A DNA stretch of 64,000 bases from Cryptomeria japonica (lineage: Eukaryota; Streptophyta; Pinopsida; Cupressales; Cupressaceae), in NCBI RefSeq assembly GCF_030272615.1, contig NC_081406.1:482267900-482331899 (forward strand), in the 5' to 3' direction. Made by a program: the position numbers and the translations under genes. This document shows positions 11,111 through 23,893 of this stretch, piece after piece. Below the pieces are notes generated by a model. The model was not told where the DNA came from. It worked only from the letters and a program-made list of their open reading frames with translations, and did no database searches. The stretch's first letter is position 1, and every line of letters starts with the position of its first letter.

Positions 11111-11722
11111 AAGATAGATCAAGGATGAGAGTACAATGAGGATGAAGAGATATTGAAGAGAGAGGCAAACATGGACTTTCATTGTTGTCAAGGTCATTGT
11201 GTGCTTCATGAAAAAATTTATGGAATTCCACTTCTTTTTATGTTTATTTTTAGACGTAATGTAATTTTAAGTGTTTTCAATTTTAGCAAGGATGTTAGGT
11301 TCTCTCATTTTCAAATTTTGAATTTGAATGCAAGAATTGTTCAAAGTGCCTTGGGTTAGTATTGGAGGTTCAGTTTTACGTGTCTTATATTGTGATCAAG
11401 AACTTTTGCAAGAAACAAAGTGAAAAAATCTATTTAAGGAAAGAAAAAATAAGTTAATGTACTCTAAAAATAAAGAACTAGTCTTTCTTTAATTGATAAA
11501 TAGTAACAAAGTGTTACTTTTCTCAAATAATTTTTAATTTTCTAATTGCTAATAGGAAGCTTTAAAAAATAAAAAATAAACCTATAATGTTAAGAAGCTT
11601 TACATAAGCCTTTTGGTACTGCAAATAGCAACTTGTGTCTTAGAGAACCCGACTTCTTTTGGATTTTGTACAATAATTGAAACCTTTGCTAAAAATAGGG
11701 ATATGAAAGCTTAAGCTTCAAG
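11111..11722. other. No gene seen
   Basis: AT-rich flank between the truncated LINE and the LARD-like element. Short ORFs here have no recognisable family. Confidence 0.5.
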
Positions 11723-11727
11723 CATTA
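11723..11727. repeat. Target site duplication CATTA (left)
   Basis: CATTA directly before the 5' LTR, repeated directly after the 3' LTR at 23889-23893. Five bases is the normal duplication length for LTR retrotransposons. Confidence 0.92.
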
Positions 11728-14700
11728 TGTAGTACCCCTACCGTAATCGATCTCTAACCTTGGTTTAATCTTGATTAGTTAATCGTAATATTATGTTATA
11801 GTCAGATGTTAATTTTACGCATAGCTATTGATGTGGTTCTCACACTAGTTTTATGCTAGTTGTTTAGTGTTCTTATTTCATGGTATTCATCGAGCTTACG
11901 CATTCATTAAGTTTTATATAAGTATGCATGTATGATCGTTGGTTGCAGGAGATTTCAGGTACGAAGTCGCATGAGTGCGAGGTTCGTCGTCACCTGGTTT
12001 TGCAGGTTTGAGCATATCTTTTTAATCCTTAGAGTTGGATTAGGTGGTCGTAAGACCCTAGTTGACCTTAGTCGTGCTCAAGTGAGCATCGCCAGTCGTC
12101 GTCGGTGACCCCTTCTTGTTTGGGTTTGCGAGTCGTCTGTTTGGTTGACCTTCTCGGTTTGCGTGCCTGGTGTGCATAGTTAAATTGGTTAATTAGTCCT
12201 TAGTAATTATCTTGTTTATTTATGTGTTTGTGCATTGAAGATTAATGGATTAGATTAATCAGGTATTCGTTATGCGATTTTCGTTGTTAATGAATTGCCT
12301 ATGTTAAATTGGAAGTAAATCCGATTAGATGTCTGTTTTCGAATATTTAATGCATTTTGTTTATGCTGTTGAAAGAGAAAGTCTGATATTTTATCGCAAT
12401 AGATTAATTGTATTCTGTTGGATTATTAAATTAGAAAGATTAAATTTGTTTAAATGAGAAATCGATTTTTAATTGAAAAAGCAAGTTATATTGTTGATAT
12501 TGTTGAAAAGAATTAATTTTTGAGTATTATTTTTAAATGAAAGTTTTTATTCCAAAAATGGAATTCTTGGGTCAACTCTTCCATATAACCCAAATTTGGG
12601 GAAATTGGAAGGGATGGACATTTTTGGAGAAGTTTTGGATTGGAGATGGAAAATTGGAGGCTTTGGCAGCTGAGATGGGGATTCTTCAGCCGATCTTGCC
12701 AGGAACGCGAGATTAGGTAGGAACCAACTCTCATTTTTAGTTTTTGTTTAAAATGAAAATGGGGATTTTATCTTGGTTTTAGATTCTCCATCGAATGCCA
12801 TGTATATGAATTGATTTGGCAAATTAACCAGCTTGGCTGGAAGTGTTTTTGAGATGTGTTAATTCCTCCTCTCTTTTTGGGCGTTTGAAACCCTTGGATG
12901 TTTGAATGGAATGAGCAAACCATCAAGAAATATGATAGTAAACCCAGTTCGTTTGAACCGAACCAGTCCCTTTTTTAAAAACGAATTTCTAATTGAATCG
13001 AAATTTATATTCATTACCAATTTCATGATGGACGTTTGATGAAGTCCGAACTGTGTTTTATAAGAAATATATTATGTTTTCGAACTGTGTTTTTATAATT
13101 TTTAGCGCTGTGTTTTAACGTGCCATCACCGACCTGGGCGTTTGTATTGCTTCGAGCTGTGCATGGGGATTGGAGGCGGGGAGCGGAGCTCCACCCGCTC
13201 CGCCTCCCCTCTCCCCCGCTCGCCCCTTACTCCTCGCCCCCGTTTGTGCTTCCTCCCGCTCAGCAGACCGTGGCTGCGGCTGCGGCCCACGGCGGTGGCC
13301 GCAGGGGCCACGGTGGCCGCAGGGCGCTGCGGCACCTGCGGGCACCGCCGTGAGCGTCGCCCACAAGGATTCCCAAAGCTGCGGCTAGGGCTAGGGTTAG
13401 GGCACGGCCCTTCCCAGCCCGCCTCGCCTTCATCGTTTGAACGCGTTTTTTTTTTTTAAAAGGAAAAGAACATGGTTTTTTTGTTAATTTGCGTTTTGTT
13501 TAAACATGGTTTATAAATCATTTTTTTTTATTAATGTATTTTGTTTGGTATTCAAAAAAAAAAACATATGGTTTTAATACCATGTTAATGAATATTAGTT
13601 TAATGATTAAGTTTCCATTTCCGGATTAATGATTATTATATATAGGATTAATGGAAATTAAGTTGTGTATTTATTCTCATCGATATTAATTCGAAATTGG
13701 TGCAAATACATTAATCATTAGTGAGATATATTTTATTGATAGAGGTTAATAATTATATATTAACTAATAATTAACTGGGTTATTGTGCACTATTAGTTGT
13801 TAATTGTGTATATTTTATTTACCGTGGAATAATAAATATACTCTTTAATTAACAGTTCATTTTGGATTCTGCTATACGTGCGTAGGGAATTAAGATTTGG
13901 ACTTTGGAAATGATTATCTCCATTTAGATTCTCTTTCTGCATTTTTATTTCCGTAACCCGTATAATGTATCTAGAAATTGAAAAGTAAGAAACTGTAGAG
14001 GTCGGTTTTAGACCAATATATTAATAATGTTTGTTGGAGATTAAATATTTTATTTTAGTTGATTAATGGGTGCCTGAATTTGATTAATACGAATTGGTTA
14101 AAACTCATTATGGCTTAATTTGCCTGTTCGATGCTTTGAACCTTGACGAGTTAGAAAACCAAGAGCAACTTATCCCTTGATGAGGTAGATAACTGTAACC
14201 TGTTTCTAGATCTTGTAGAAAACTTGATCGATTTTAATGCTTAAATCAATTTGAGGAAATATTGTCTTTTCTGATTATTGCCTTGCGAGATTAATTTCTG
14301 TATTCGCCTTTAATTATGAAATGGCGAGATTGCTTTGTTTAGTAGGACCCTGTCGTATGGATGATTTGGTGTTCCTGTTTCAGTCCTCGTTTCCGAGTTG
14401 ACGATTGTACTGTGATGTTGTTATAGTTGGTCATATTCCTTGTGTGTGAGTCGAATGATGATTGTGGTTGACCGTTGTTGGTCGGGTCTCTAGATTAGAG
14501 TACCGTCAGTAAGTGATTACCCTTGAGTCGTGTTTGACCAGATGATTGTTTCCCTTCTTGAACTCCGTTCGTCTGACCATGTGTATTCCTTGGTTTTGAG
14601 TTCGTCTGAGTTTAGTCTAGTGTCATATGGGGAAGTGGCTGTCGATTGGGGGCCGCGCCCAAAGTGGCTGCTGGGTAACCCGTCGAAAGTGAGTCTAATA

Positions 14701-16021
14701 AGTGATAACCTAAATAGATTAGAATGTAATTTGTAAATAAGATAATGTGCCTCACACATGGGACGAATGCTATCATAGATTCGACATGCTGTGAGAAGGC
14801 CTGAAATGGCAAACCATCTTCCTTGTCTTCACGAGAGGATGTGTGGGTCCACATGAGGCTTGGATGGGCCGGAAGTTCGGATTAGGTTGCCAGGGTTACC
14901 AGTGTATGGGCCGGGACCTATGAAGACTTGCCATGGTATCCATACCAGGTTGTGTGATGACACTTGTCCCTACGTTCGCTAGTGTGTTGTCGTTTTGTCC
15001 TGTTTTGAGTACCTTTGTGAGTCGTCCTTTGTCGCTGCCCTTGTGAGTGTCGGTTTCATGTTAGACCTTGGGTGGTGATGGCTCAGTTTTATGGATGCTC
15101 TCTTGGACCTTTTGTATTAGCTTGGATTATGTTCGGCTGGATCCTGTTCTTTTTAAGGATCGTTTATGTATTATTGACCGATGTGGTCGTTTGTATATTG
15201 GTTATGTATCGCCTTGATGGCTGGATAGTACTTGGTGTAACCTCTTGTACTCTTAACCTTATTATTTATCAGGGGGGTCTTGCAGTTGAGCAGACCCGGA
15301 GATGTAGCCCTTTAGGGGTGAACTCCGAGATCATTGTGGTGTTATGTGGCGTATTTTCTTATGTTTCCTTTATTCAGTTATCATGTATGATTAATTTATG
15401 TAAAATGGTTAAGTGGATAATTGGAATTAACTATTAATGCTTATATTCATTTCTTCCTGGAATGCCATGTGGATCGAATGCATAATTGGTTGAGATGCGG
15501 TTTATCGTAATGCATGTGTGAAATCGACCCTTTTAATGCAATAAGTTGGAATATGGAATAATGTATCTTAGAGTAATGAATTATTCTCAGTTGTTGCTAA
15601 GGAAATTTAATATGCTTGGTAAGATCTCTTATGTTATGATGAAATCCTAGTGAAATAGAATGTTAGATGTATGGTTTGTAATTTTAAATGAAAAGCTTGA
15701 ATGAAGATTATGAATGGAACTTAATGATGCATCTTGCTTGTGATTTATGTTTCCATCCTTTAAAAGAAATTATCCTGATTGTGAATTATCCCGTTATTAA
15801 GATATTCAGCTTTTGGATTAATTGTGTGAGTAAAGTGTATTGTGAAAATTTAAGTAATCTCGTTGGGAAACTCTTTAGGAGTTAGTTGAAGTCTTCCGCT
15901 ATGTAATCTGAATCTTTGATATCTTGTTGCATCTTATGTGTTGTAACTTTAAAAAAAAAAATTGCACTCTATTCTTGTTATTTTAGCTTATCCCTTCGGG
16001 GTTTCCTGGTGGGGCATTACA
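11728..16021 (+). repeat. 5' LTR of the LARD-like element (4294 bp)
   Basis: Starts TGTAGTACCCC and ends GGGGCATTACA. Nearly identical to 19613-23888. Mostly AT-rich with a GC- and CpG-rich block at about 13118-13440. It carries one extra 18 bp GGCCGC-type unit near 13295-13320 absent from the 3' LTR. Its short ORFs recur in the 3' LTR only because the LTR is duplicated; none has a family signature. Confidence 0.95.
13118..13440. promoter_or_regulatory. CpG-rich block with telomere-like motif in 5' LTR
   Basis: A sharply GC-rich stretch rich in CGCC, CCGC and GGCCGC inside an AT-rich LTR. It ends in CTAGGGCTAGGGTTAGGG (13385-13402), which contains the reverse complement of the plant telo-box core (AACCCTA). 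Known: telo-box motifs occur in plant promoters. Inference: this may be the LTR promoter and 5' leader region; no TATA box or start site is assigned. Confidence 0.4.
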
Positions 16022-16023
16022 TT

Positions 16024-16037
16024 TGGTATCAGAGCCC
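16024..16037 (+). other. Primer-binding site for tRNA-iMet
   Basis: TGGTATCAGAGCCC two bases after the 5' LTR end; complementary to the 3' end of plant initiator methionine tRNA, the usual minus-strand primer. Confidence 0.95.
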
Positions 16038-19000
16038 ATGTTGCAAACATTTGGATCTCTGGTGTCGCGTGTGTCTTCTAATTGTGTGAGGTGTATCGAC
16101 CTTATGTGTATGCTTGTCCTCCTTTTGCATGTGAGTGATTGAGTAGACTTTAGCTTGTGTGTAACGTGTGTGTTCACACCTTGTTTTCGCCTTCTTGATG
16201 ATGGTGTTTGAGTGCTTATATGTGCATTGTGTGCTTATTTTGTAGAAAATTAAATGATCATCACCATTCCTCTCTCTCTTTCTGGAAATTGAAATGATTA
16301 AGATATGTGTAATTATCTTCGATTTGAGTTTCTTGTTGCAAGAGAAAAAGGGTGTGACTTCTTGAACCCTTGGGTGAGCCTTATGACGCTTATGTTTTTA
16401 GATTATTAAAGGGCTATGGGTTTTGAAATTTATTTTGGTTAATGGGAGAAAACTGTATGTGTACGTTTAAAGAATTCTCCATGTGTATGTTGTAGGAGTA
16501 GCATGATTAAATTCTACCTTAGTAAGGTGCATTTTTATGCGAATAGATGAATTATGTGAAACTGCTTGGTTTGTAGAAGAAGTGTTAAAAAAGAGCATGT
16601 TATTGTAGCTTCGAGAAAGTATTAAAGTGTTCTCTGAAAGATTGATTTATGTGTTTTCCGAAAGATTGTTTTCTGTGTTTCATTAAACCAGTTGATTGAA
16701 GACTTATTTTAGCAAATGCTCCATTGAACTCGCTTTTGGGTATATGTAATTACCTTAATGTGTTTAGGAAGTGCGAATGGAAAAGCTTGTTTGATGTGCG
16801 TGCATTAATATGTTTTATTTGGGTAATAGCTTCTTGCTTATCTTGATCGTAATGTGATCTTCTCTAATAGGTTGCAATTATGACATGTGTTTATATTGTA
16901 TTATTATAAGTGAGTGTTCTTATGAGGTCTTGCATTATCGAAAAGATTGCTTCTCTTGATCTCCGTTTTGTTTGGAAAACTAGAACCTCCTGTTGCAACC
17001 ATAACTATTGAAAATGCTTTTGTTAGGCTGATTGTCATCCTTTAACGGTAGCGAAATGAAAACCGTGTAATTAAATGATAGGCTTATAGTGGGAAATTTA
17101 ATATTATAGCATGATCTTGATTGATCTTGTGTCCTTGTAGGAAATGGTTTGGTGATCAAACTCTCTTTCCCTTCTCTTTGCCTAATCATAAGTTTTTTAG
17201 AAATGATATTAAAGAAGTGCATTGATTTAAATAGAATGTTTATAAAACATGTGAAATTGTTTGTTTGCTTTTGGCTTCATAGTGATAGGTGATAGTCTTA
17301 AGCTTCAGAAATGAATTTGCTTAGCTAGTAATTTAATTATGAATGCTTAGTGAGATTCGAGAAAGCTATAGGAATGATGTTAATTCCTTATATAATTGTG
17401 AATTGTTAATAATTTCAGTACTTGTATCTAGAGTAAATTTGATTCAGTCATTTATATAGAAAGCGTAATTGGAATCTTCCTTGTATAGATGTTAGCGTAC
17501 TGAAAAGTATTCCCCGTAAATGTGACTAAACCAGTGCTGGTGTATTTGTGTGTATTGTGAGAAACCAGTGCTTATTATGTGTGCCCATGGATTGGTGAAG
17601 TAATCAACCATGGAGGATATGTTGCTTATGAGTATGGGAAACCATACTGTTTTTGTGATGTTGCTTATTTGTCTCCCTATTGAGTACCAAACCTCGGGTT
17701 GTGGGTAACTCAGTATGCTAAGGGGTAGTATTCGAAGTAACCGTTCCTTGAATAGTATGGATTGGCGTACGAGTAATATCGACGCGAAGCGACTTTAGCT
17801 TCTCTACTTCGAGGAATGATATAGTTGTACTACTAAACTGTATCAAGGTGTACTCAATACTTTCCCTTTTGATGGATCTATTTATAGGTCTGTGTGCCAG
17901 CCTATTCCTATCCTTCATTTTGAGCATGTAGATGGCAGTTTTGGAGCATATTGTTGGATTCTATTGGAGCATCTGTTGCCTTCTCTTCATGAGAGGCGTG
18001 TTATTGTTCTTACATAAGTTGCCAACTGACTAGTGTTGGTAGACTTGTGGGTAGACCATAGTCATGTATACCTCTGGCTTACGGCGAGTATCCTTCTAGA
18101 TACGTCGCTATGCGGAGTGTGACCAGCGCGTGCCTTATCCGCGGGGTACATTGCCATGCGGGATACGTCCATTGCGTGCTTTGTCCGCTTGGAGTATTGC
18201 CATGTCGTGCTGAGACACGATGCGGGATGTAGTAGACATTTCCATGCGGTCTACCGCTAGGTATTGGGTAGAGCCATGCCACGTGACGACGTGATGCGGG
18301 GTGATGTCGAGGTGCACACTGCCATGCCATGTGGATGTGTGACTTGGCCACACCACATGATGAGCTACTAGGATAGCTAGACGATTGTTCCTTCCTTCCT
18401 CGTTGGTGGCTAGCTATTAGTCACGTAGTGATGTAATGTGCAATTGTGATATTCTTTATATTTCTTTGGGGATCAGCAGTTTATTTTACTTTGATTTTGA
18501 AGGTTTGGCCACGATCTTGTGATCTTTTGCACTTTGATTTGGTCTTGAGATTCCGGATTATTTTCTTGCCTTACTGTTGGAATTGAGGATTTATTATCTT
18601 TATTCTTCTGTACTTTGGTGGCTAAACTGGTTTATCATTATTGTTTTCGGATGTTGGTCTTGTGTTGCAATGTGAATTCCTCTCCAAGAACGTAGGAGAC
18701 GGGCTTGGATGAGTGTATACGAGGAAGTAGACGCAAGGAACCTGGAGGATGGAGGTATGTGAGGCTGTGATGCAGCTAGTATCCACTACCTACCTATGTG
18801 TGGTGACTATCTCTTGGAGGCTAACCACCTTGCACAACAAGGGATATTCACAAAGGTCTTGTATGGAAGGTAGCACCGCTATGGTGTACCTAGCACCATC
18901 AAGCCTTTGAGTGAGATATTGGATTCTTATGATCATATTGTTGTTATGAGATCAGGCATAGAGATGCTGATCGTGCATGTTACCCTTTGACCGAGCATTA

Positions 19001-19599
19001 GACATGCTCACATGTGGCCTTTTCTGTTATGCATTCCAGTTTTGTGGATGGTTATTGCTTGTATCATGGAGTAAATTGTGTTAACTTGTCGCTATGTTAT
19101 GGGACATAGTCTTTGGAAAGGTTTTCTTATGCCTGGCAAGTGTAACAATTGAGTTATTTTGTTGCTCTTATTTCATGAAAGCTAATTTGGCTGTAGAAAT
19201 TGATATTTTGAGCTAGTTCTATGTTATTAAATTTTATGATAAAGATGGATTGGTAAAGGAAATTGATCTTATGGCATGTTTTTCAGTCATTTTGATCGAT
19301 GATTATGGTAATTGTTGGTTACCTCCTTGTAATGTTTTAATTTGGTGCAATGAAAGGAAGGAAATTCCTGTTTCTCTGCTATGATTGTGGATAATTCCTA
19401 GAATATCTTTAAGGAACGTATGGTTTAGATGTATCTTGCCAATGGATAATGGCGTTTGTAAAGGATTTTGCAATTATATTTCATTTATTTATGGAAAGTT
19501 TTCTATGTGCAATTTGATCTTTGTTGAATGAGTTTCAGGGCTGATGCGTACGACATGTTCTTCATCTAGCCTTACGACTTCCAGGAGTAAGTCGGAACC

Positions 19600-19612
19600 T
19601 AGGGGGGGAGAA
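19600..19612 (+). other. Polypurine tract
   Basis: The purine run AGGGGGGGAGAA directly precedes the 3' LTR start TGTAGTACCCC. Confidence 0.92.
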
Positions 19613-22600
19613 TGTAGTACCCCTACCGTAATCGATCTCTAACCTTGGTTTAATCTTGATTAGTTAATCGTAATATTATGTTATAGTCAGATGTTAATTT
19701 TACGCATAGCTATTGATGTGGTTCTCACACTAGTTTTATGCTAGTTGTTTAGTGTTCTTATTTCATGGTATTCATCGAGCTAACGCATTCATTAAGTTTT
19801 ATATAAGTATGCATGTATGATCGTTGGTTGCAGGAGATTTCAGGTACGAAGTCGCATGAGTGCGAGGTTCGTCGTCACCTGGTTTTGCAGGTTTGAGCAT
19901 ATCTTTTTAATCCTTAGAGTTGGATTAGGTGGTCGTAAGACCCTAGTTGACCTTAGTCGTGCTCAAGTGAGCATCGCCAGTCGTCGTCGATGACCCCTTC
20001 TTGTTTGGGTTTGCGAGTCGTCTGTTTGGTTGACCTTCTCGGTTTGCGTGCCTGGTGTGCATGGTTAAATTGGTTAATTAGTCCTTAGTAATTATCTTGT
20101 TTATTTATGCGTTTGTGCATTGAAGATTAATGGATTAGATTAATCAGGTATTCGTTATGCGATTTTCGTTGTTAATGAATTGCCTATGTTAAATTGGAAG
20201 TAAATCCGATTAGATGTCTGTTTTCGAATATTTAATGCATTTTGTTTATGCTGTTGAAAGAGAAAGTCTGATATTTTATCGCAATAGATTAATTGTATTC
20301 TGTTGGATTATTAAATTAGAAAGATTAAATTTGTTTAAATGAGAAATCGATTTTTAATTGAAAAAACAAGTTATATTGTTGATATTGTTGAAAAGAATTA
20401 ATTTTTGAGTATTATTTTTAAATGAAAGTTTTTATTCCAAAAATGGAATTCTTGGGTCAACTCTTCCATATAACCCAAATTTGGGGAAATTGGAAGGGAT
20501 GGACATTTTTGGAGAAGTTTTGGATTGGAGATGGAAAATTGGAGGCTTTGGCAGCTGAGATGGGGATTCTTCAGCCGATCTTGCCAGGAACGCGAGATCG
20601 GGTAGGAACCAACTCTCATTTTTAGTTTTTGTTTAAAATGAAAATGGGGATTTTATCTTGGTTTTAGATTCTCCATCGAATGCCATGTATATGAATTGAT
20701 TTGGCAAATTAACCAGCTTGGCTGGAAGTGTTTTTGAGATGTGTTAATTCCTCCTCTCTTTTTGGGCGTTTGAAACCCTTGGATGTTTGAATGGAATGAG
20801 CAAACCATCAAGAAATATGATAGTAAACCCAGTTCGTTTGAACCGAACCAGTCCCTTTTTTAAAAACGAATTTCTAATTGAATCGAAATTTATATTCATT
20901 ACCAATTTCGTGATGGACGTTTGATGAAGTCCGAACTGTGTTTTATAAGAAATATATTATGTTTTTGAACTGTGTTTTTACAATTTTTAGCGCTGTGTTT
21001 TAACGCGCCATCACCGACCTGGGCGTTTGTATTGCTTCGAGCTGTGCATGGGGATTGGAGGCGGGGAGCGGAGCTCCACCCGCTCCGCCTCCCCTCTCCC
21101 CCGCTCGCCCCTTACTCCTCGCCCCCGTTTGTGCTTCCTCCCGCTTAGCAGACCGTGGCTACGGCTGCGGCCCACCGCGGTGGCCGCAGGGCGCCGCGGC
21201 ACCTACGGGCACCGCCGTGAGCGCCGCCCACAAGGATTCCCAAAGCTGCGGCTAGGGCTAGGGTTAGGGCACGACCCTTCCCAGCCCGCCTCGCCTTCAT
21301 CGTTTGAACGCGTTTTTTTTTAAAAAAAGGAAAAGAACATGGTTTTTTTGTTAATTTGCGTTTTGTTTAAACGTGGTTTATAAATCGTTTTTTTTTATTA
21401 ATGTATTTTGTTTGGTATTCAAAAAAAAAAACATATGGTTTTAATACCATGTTAATGAATATTAGTTTAATGATTAAGTTTCCATTTCTAGATTAATGAT
21501 TATTATATATAGGATTAATGGAAATTAAGTTGTGTATTTATTCTCATCGATATTAATTCGAAATTGGTGCAAATACATTAATCATTAGTGAGATATATTT
21601 TATTGATAGAGGTTAATAATTATATATTAACTAATAATTAACTGGGTTATTGTGCACTATTAGTCGTTAATTGTGTATATTTTATTTACCGTGGAATAAT
21701 AAATATACTCTTTAATTAACAGTTCATTTTGGATTCTGCTATACGTGCGTAGGGAATTAAGATTTGGACTTTGGAAATGATTATCTCCATTTAGATTCTC
21801 TTTCTGCATTTTTATTTCCGTAACCCGTATAATGTATCTAGAAATTGAAAAGTAAGAAACTGTAGAGGTCGGTTTTAGACCAATATATTAATGATGTTTG
21901 TTGGAGATTAAATATTTTATTTTAGTTGATTAATGGGTGCCTGAATTTGATTAATACGAATTGGTTGAAACTCATTATGGCTTAATTTGCCTGTTCGATG
22001 CTTTGAACCTTGACGAGTTAGAAAACCAAGAGCAACTTATCCCTTGATGAGGTAGATAACTGTAACCTGTTTCTAGATCTTGTAGAAAACTTGATCGATT
22101 TTAATGCTTAAATCAATTTGAGGAAATATTGTCTTTTCTGATTATTGCCTTGCGAGATTAATTTCTGTATTCGCCTTTAATTATGAAATGGCGAGATTGC
22201 TTTGTTTAGTAGGACCCTGTCGTATGGATGATTTGGTGTTCCTGTTTCAGTCCTCGTTTCCGAGTTGACGATTGTACTGTGATGTTGTTATAGTTGGTCA
22301 TATTCCTTGTGTGTGAGTCGAATGATGATTGTGGTTGACCGTTGTTGGTCGGGTCTCTAGATTAGAGTACCGTCAGTAAGTGATTACCCTTGAGTCGTGT
22401 TTGACCAGATGATTGTTTCCCTTCTTGAACTTCGTTCGTCTAACCATGTGTATTCCTTGGTTTTGAGTTCGTCTGAGTTTAGTCTAGTGTCGTATGGGGA
22501 AGTGGCTTTCGATTGGGGGCCGCGCCCAAAGTGGCTGCTGGGTAACCCGTCGAAAGTGAGTCTAATAAGTGATAACCTAAATAGATTAGAATGTAATTTG

Positions 22601-23888
22601 TAAATAAGATAATGTGCCTCACACATGGGACGAATGCTATCATAGATTCGACATGCTGTGAGAAGGCCTGAAATGGCAAACCATCTTCCTTGTCTTCACG
22701 AGAGGATGTGTGGGTCCACATGAGGCTTGGATGGGCCGGAAGTTCGGATTAGGTTGCCAGGGTTACTAGTGTATGGGCCGGGACCTATGAAGACTTGCCA
22801 TGGTATCCATACCAGGTTGTGTGATTACACTTGTCCCTACGTTCGCTAGTGTGTTGTCGTTTTGTCCTGTTTTGAGTACCTTTGTGAGTCGTCCTTTGTC
22901 GCTGCCCTTGTGAGTGTCGGTTTCATGTTAGACCTTGGGTGGTGATGGCTCAGTTTTATGGATGCTCTCTTGGACCTTTTGTATTAGCTTGGATTATGTT
23001 CGGCTGGATCCTGTTCTTTTTAAGGATCGTTTATGTATTATTGACCGATGTGGTCGTTTGTATATTGCTTATGTATCGCCTTGATGGCTGGATAGTACTT
23101 GGTGTAACCTCTTGTACTCTTAACCTTATTATTTATCAGGGGGGTCTTGCAGTTGAGCAGACCCGGAGATGTAGCCCTATAGGGGTGAACTCCGAGATCA
23201 TTGTGGTGTTATGTGGCGTATTCTCTTATGTTTCCTTTATTCAGTTATCATGTATGATTAATTTATGTAAAATGGTTAAGTGGATAATTGGAATTAACTA
23301 TTAATGCTTATATTCATTTCTTCCTGGAATGCCATGTGGATCGAATGCATAATTGGTTGAGATGCGGTTTATCGTAATGCATGTGTGAAATCGACCCTTT
23401 TAGTGCAATAAGTTGGAATATGGAATAATGTATCTTAGAGTAATGAATTATTCTCAGTTGTTGCTAAGGAAATTTAATATGCTTGGTAAGATCTCTTATG
23501 TTATGATGAAATCCTAGTGAAATAGAATGTTAGATGTATGGTTTGTAATTTTAAATGAAAAGCTTGAATGAAGATTATGAATGGAACTTAATGATGCATC
23601 TTGCTTGTGATTTATGTTTCCATCCTTTAAAAGAAATTATCCTGATTGTGAATTATCCCGTTATTAAGATATTCAGCTTTTGGATTAATTGTGTGAGTAA
23701 AGTGTATTGTGAAAATTTAAGTAATCTCGTTGGGAAACTCTTTAGGAGTTAGTTGAAGTCTTCCGCTATGTAATCTGAATCTTTGATATCTTGTTGCATC
23801 TTATGTGTTGTAACTTTAAAAAAAAAATTTGCACTCTATTCTTGTTATTTTAGCTTATCCCTTCGGGGTTTCCTGGCGGGGCATTACA
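19613..23888 (+). repeat. 3' LTR of the LARD-like element (4276 bp)
   Basis: Same ends and length class as 11728-16021, about 99% identical by eye. The CpG-rich block is at about 21003-21305 and the telomere-like motif at 21252-21269. It lacks the extra 18 bp unit of the 5' copy. Confidence 0.95.
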
Positions 23889-23893
23889 CATTA
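23889..23893. repeat. Target site duplication CATTA (right)
   Basis: Matches 11723-11727 exactly and sets the right boundary of the LARD-like element. Confidence 0.92.

Larger units (their letters stand above)
16022..19612 (+). other. Non-coding internal region of the LARD-like element
   Basis: No retroviral protein motif in any frame. At about 18060-18360 there is a more GC-rich stretch with repeated ATTGCCATGCGGGA / GATGCGGG / GCCATG words, a degenerate repeat that might be structural (packaging or dimerisation), although that is speculation. The rest is AT-rich, unique sequence. Confidence 0.8.
11728..23888 (+). mobile_element. Complete LARD-like non-autonomous LTR retrotransposon
   Basis: A 12,161 bp element bounded by TG...CA LTRs and a perfect 5 bp duplication. 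It has a tRNA-iMet primer site just inside the 5' LTR and a polypurine tract just before the 3' LTR. The 3.6 kb internal region has no gag or pol; no ORF there exceeds about 90 codons. Very long LTRs with a non-coding interior define large retrotransposon derivatives, which move using proteins supplied by an autonomous partner. Comparing the LTRs by eye gives roughly 35-40 substitutions, about 1%, mostly transitions, so it is the youngest datable insertion here. No candidate partner for the trans-acting proteins is evident in the window. Confidence 0.93.

Noticed and set aside
13115-13459. Overlapping Pro/Arg/Ala-rich ORFs on both strands (also 21011-21323)
   Set aside because: They come from the CpG-rich LTR block being open in many frames; no family signature, and the copies differ by indels that break frame.
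15072-15437. 121-codon hydrophobic ORF duplicated at 22939-23304
   Set aside because: It lies in the LARD LTRs, so the duplication is explained by the LTR pair; no recognisable domain or coding bias.
16024-16037. Possible tRNA gene fragment
   Set aside because: It is the primer-binding site complementary to initiator tRNA; no tRNA cloverleaf around it.
18079-18351. His/Arg-rich minus-strand ORFs in the LARD interior
   Set aside because: They follow the degenerate GCCATGCGGG repeat and show no domain.
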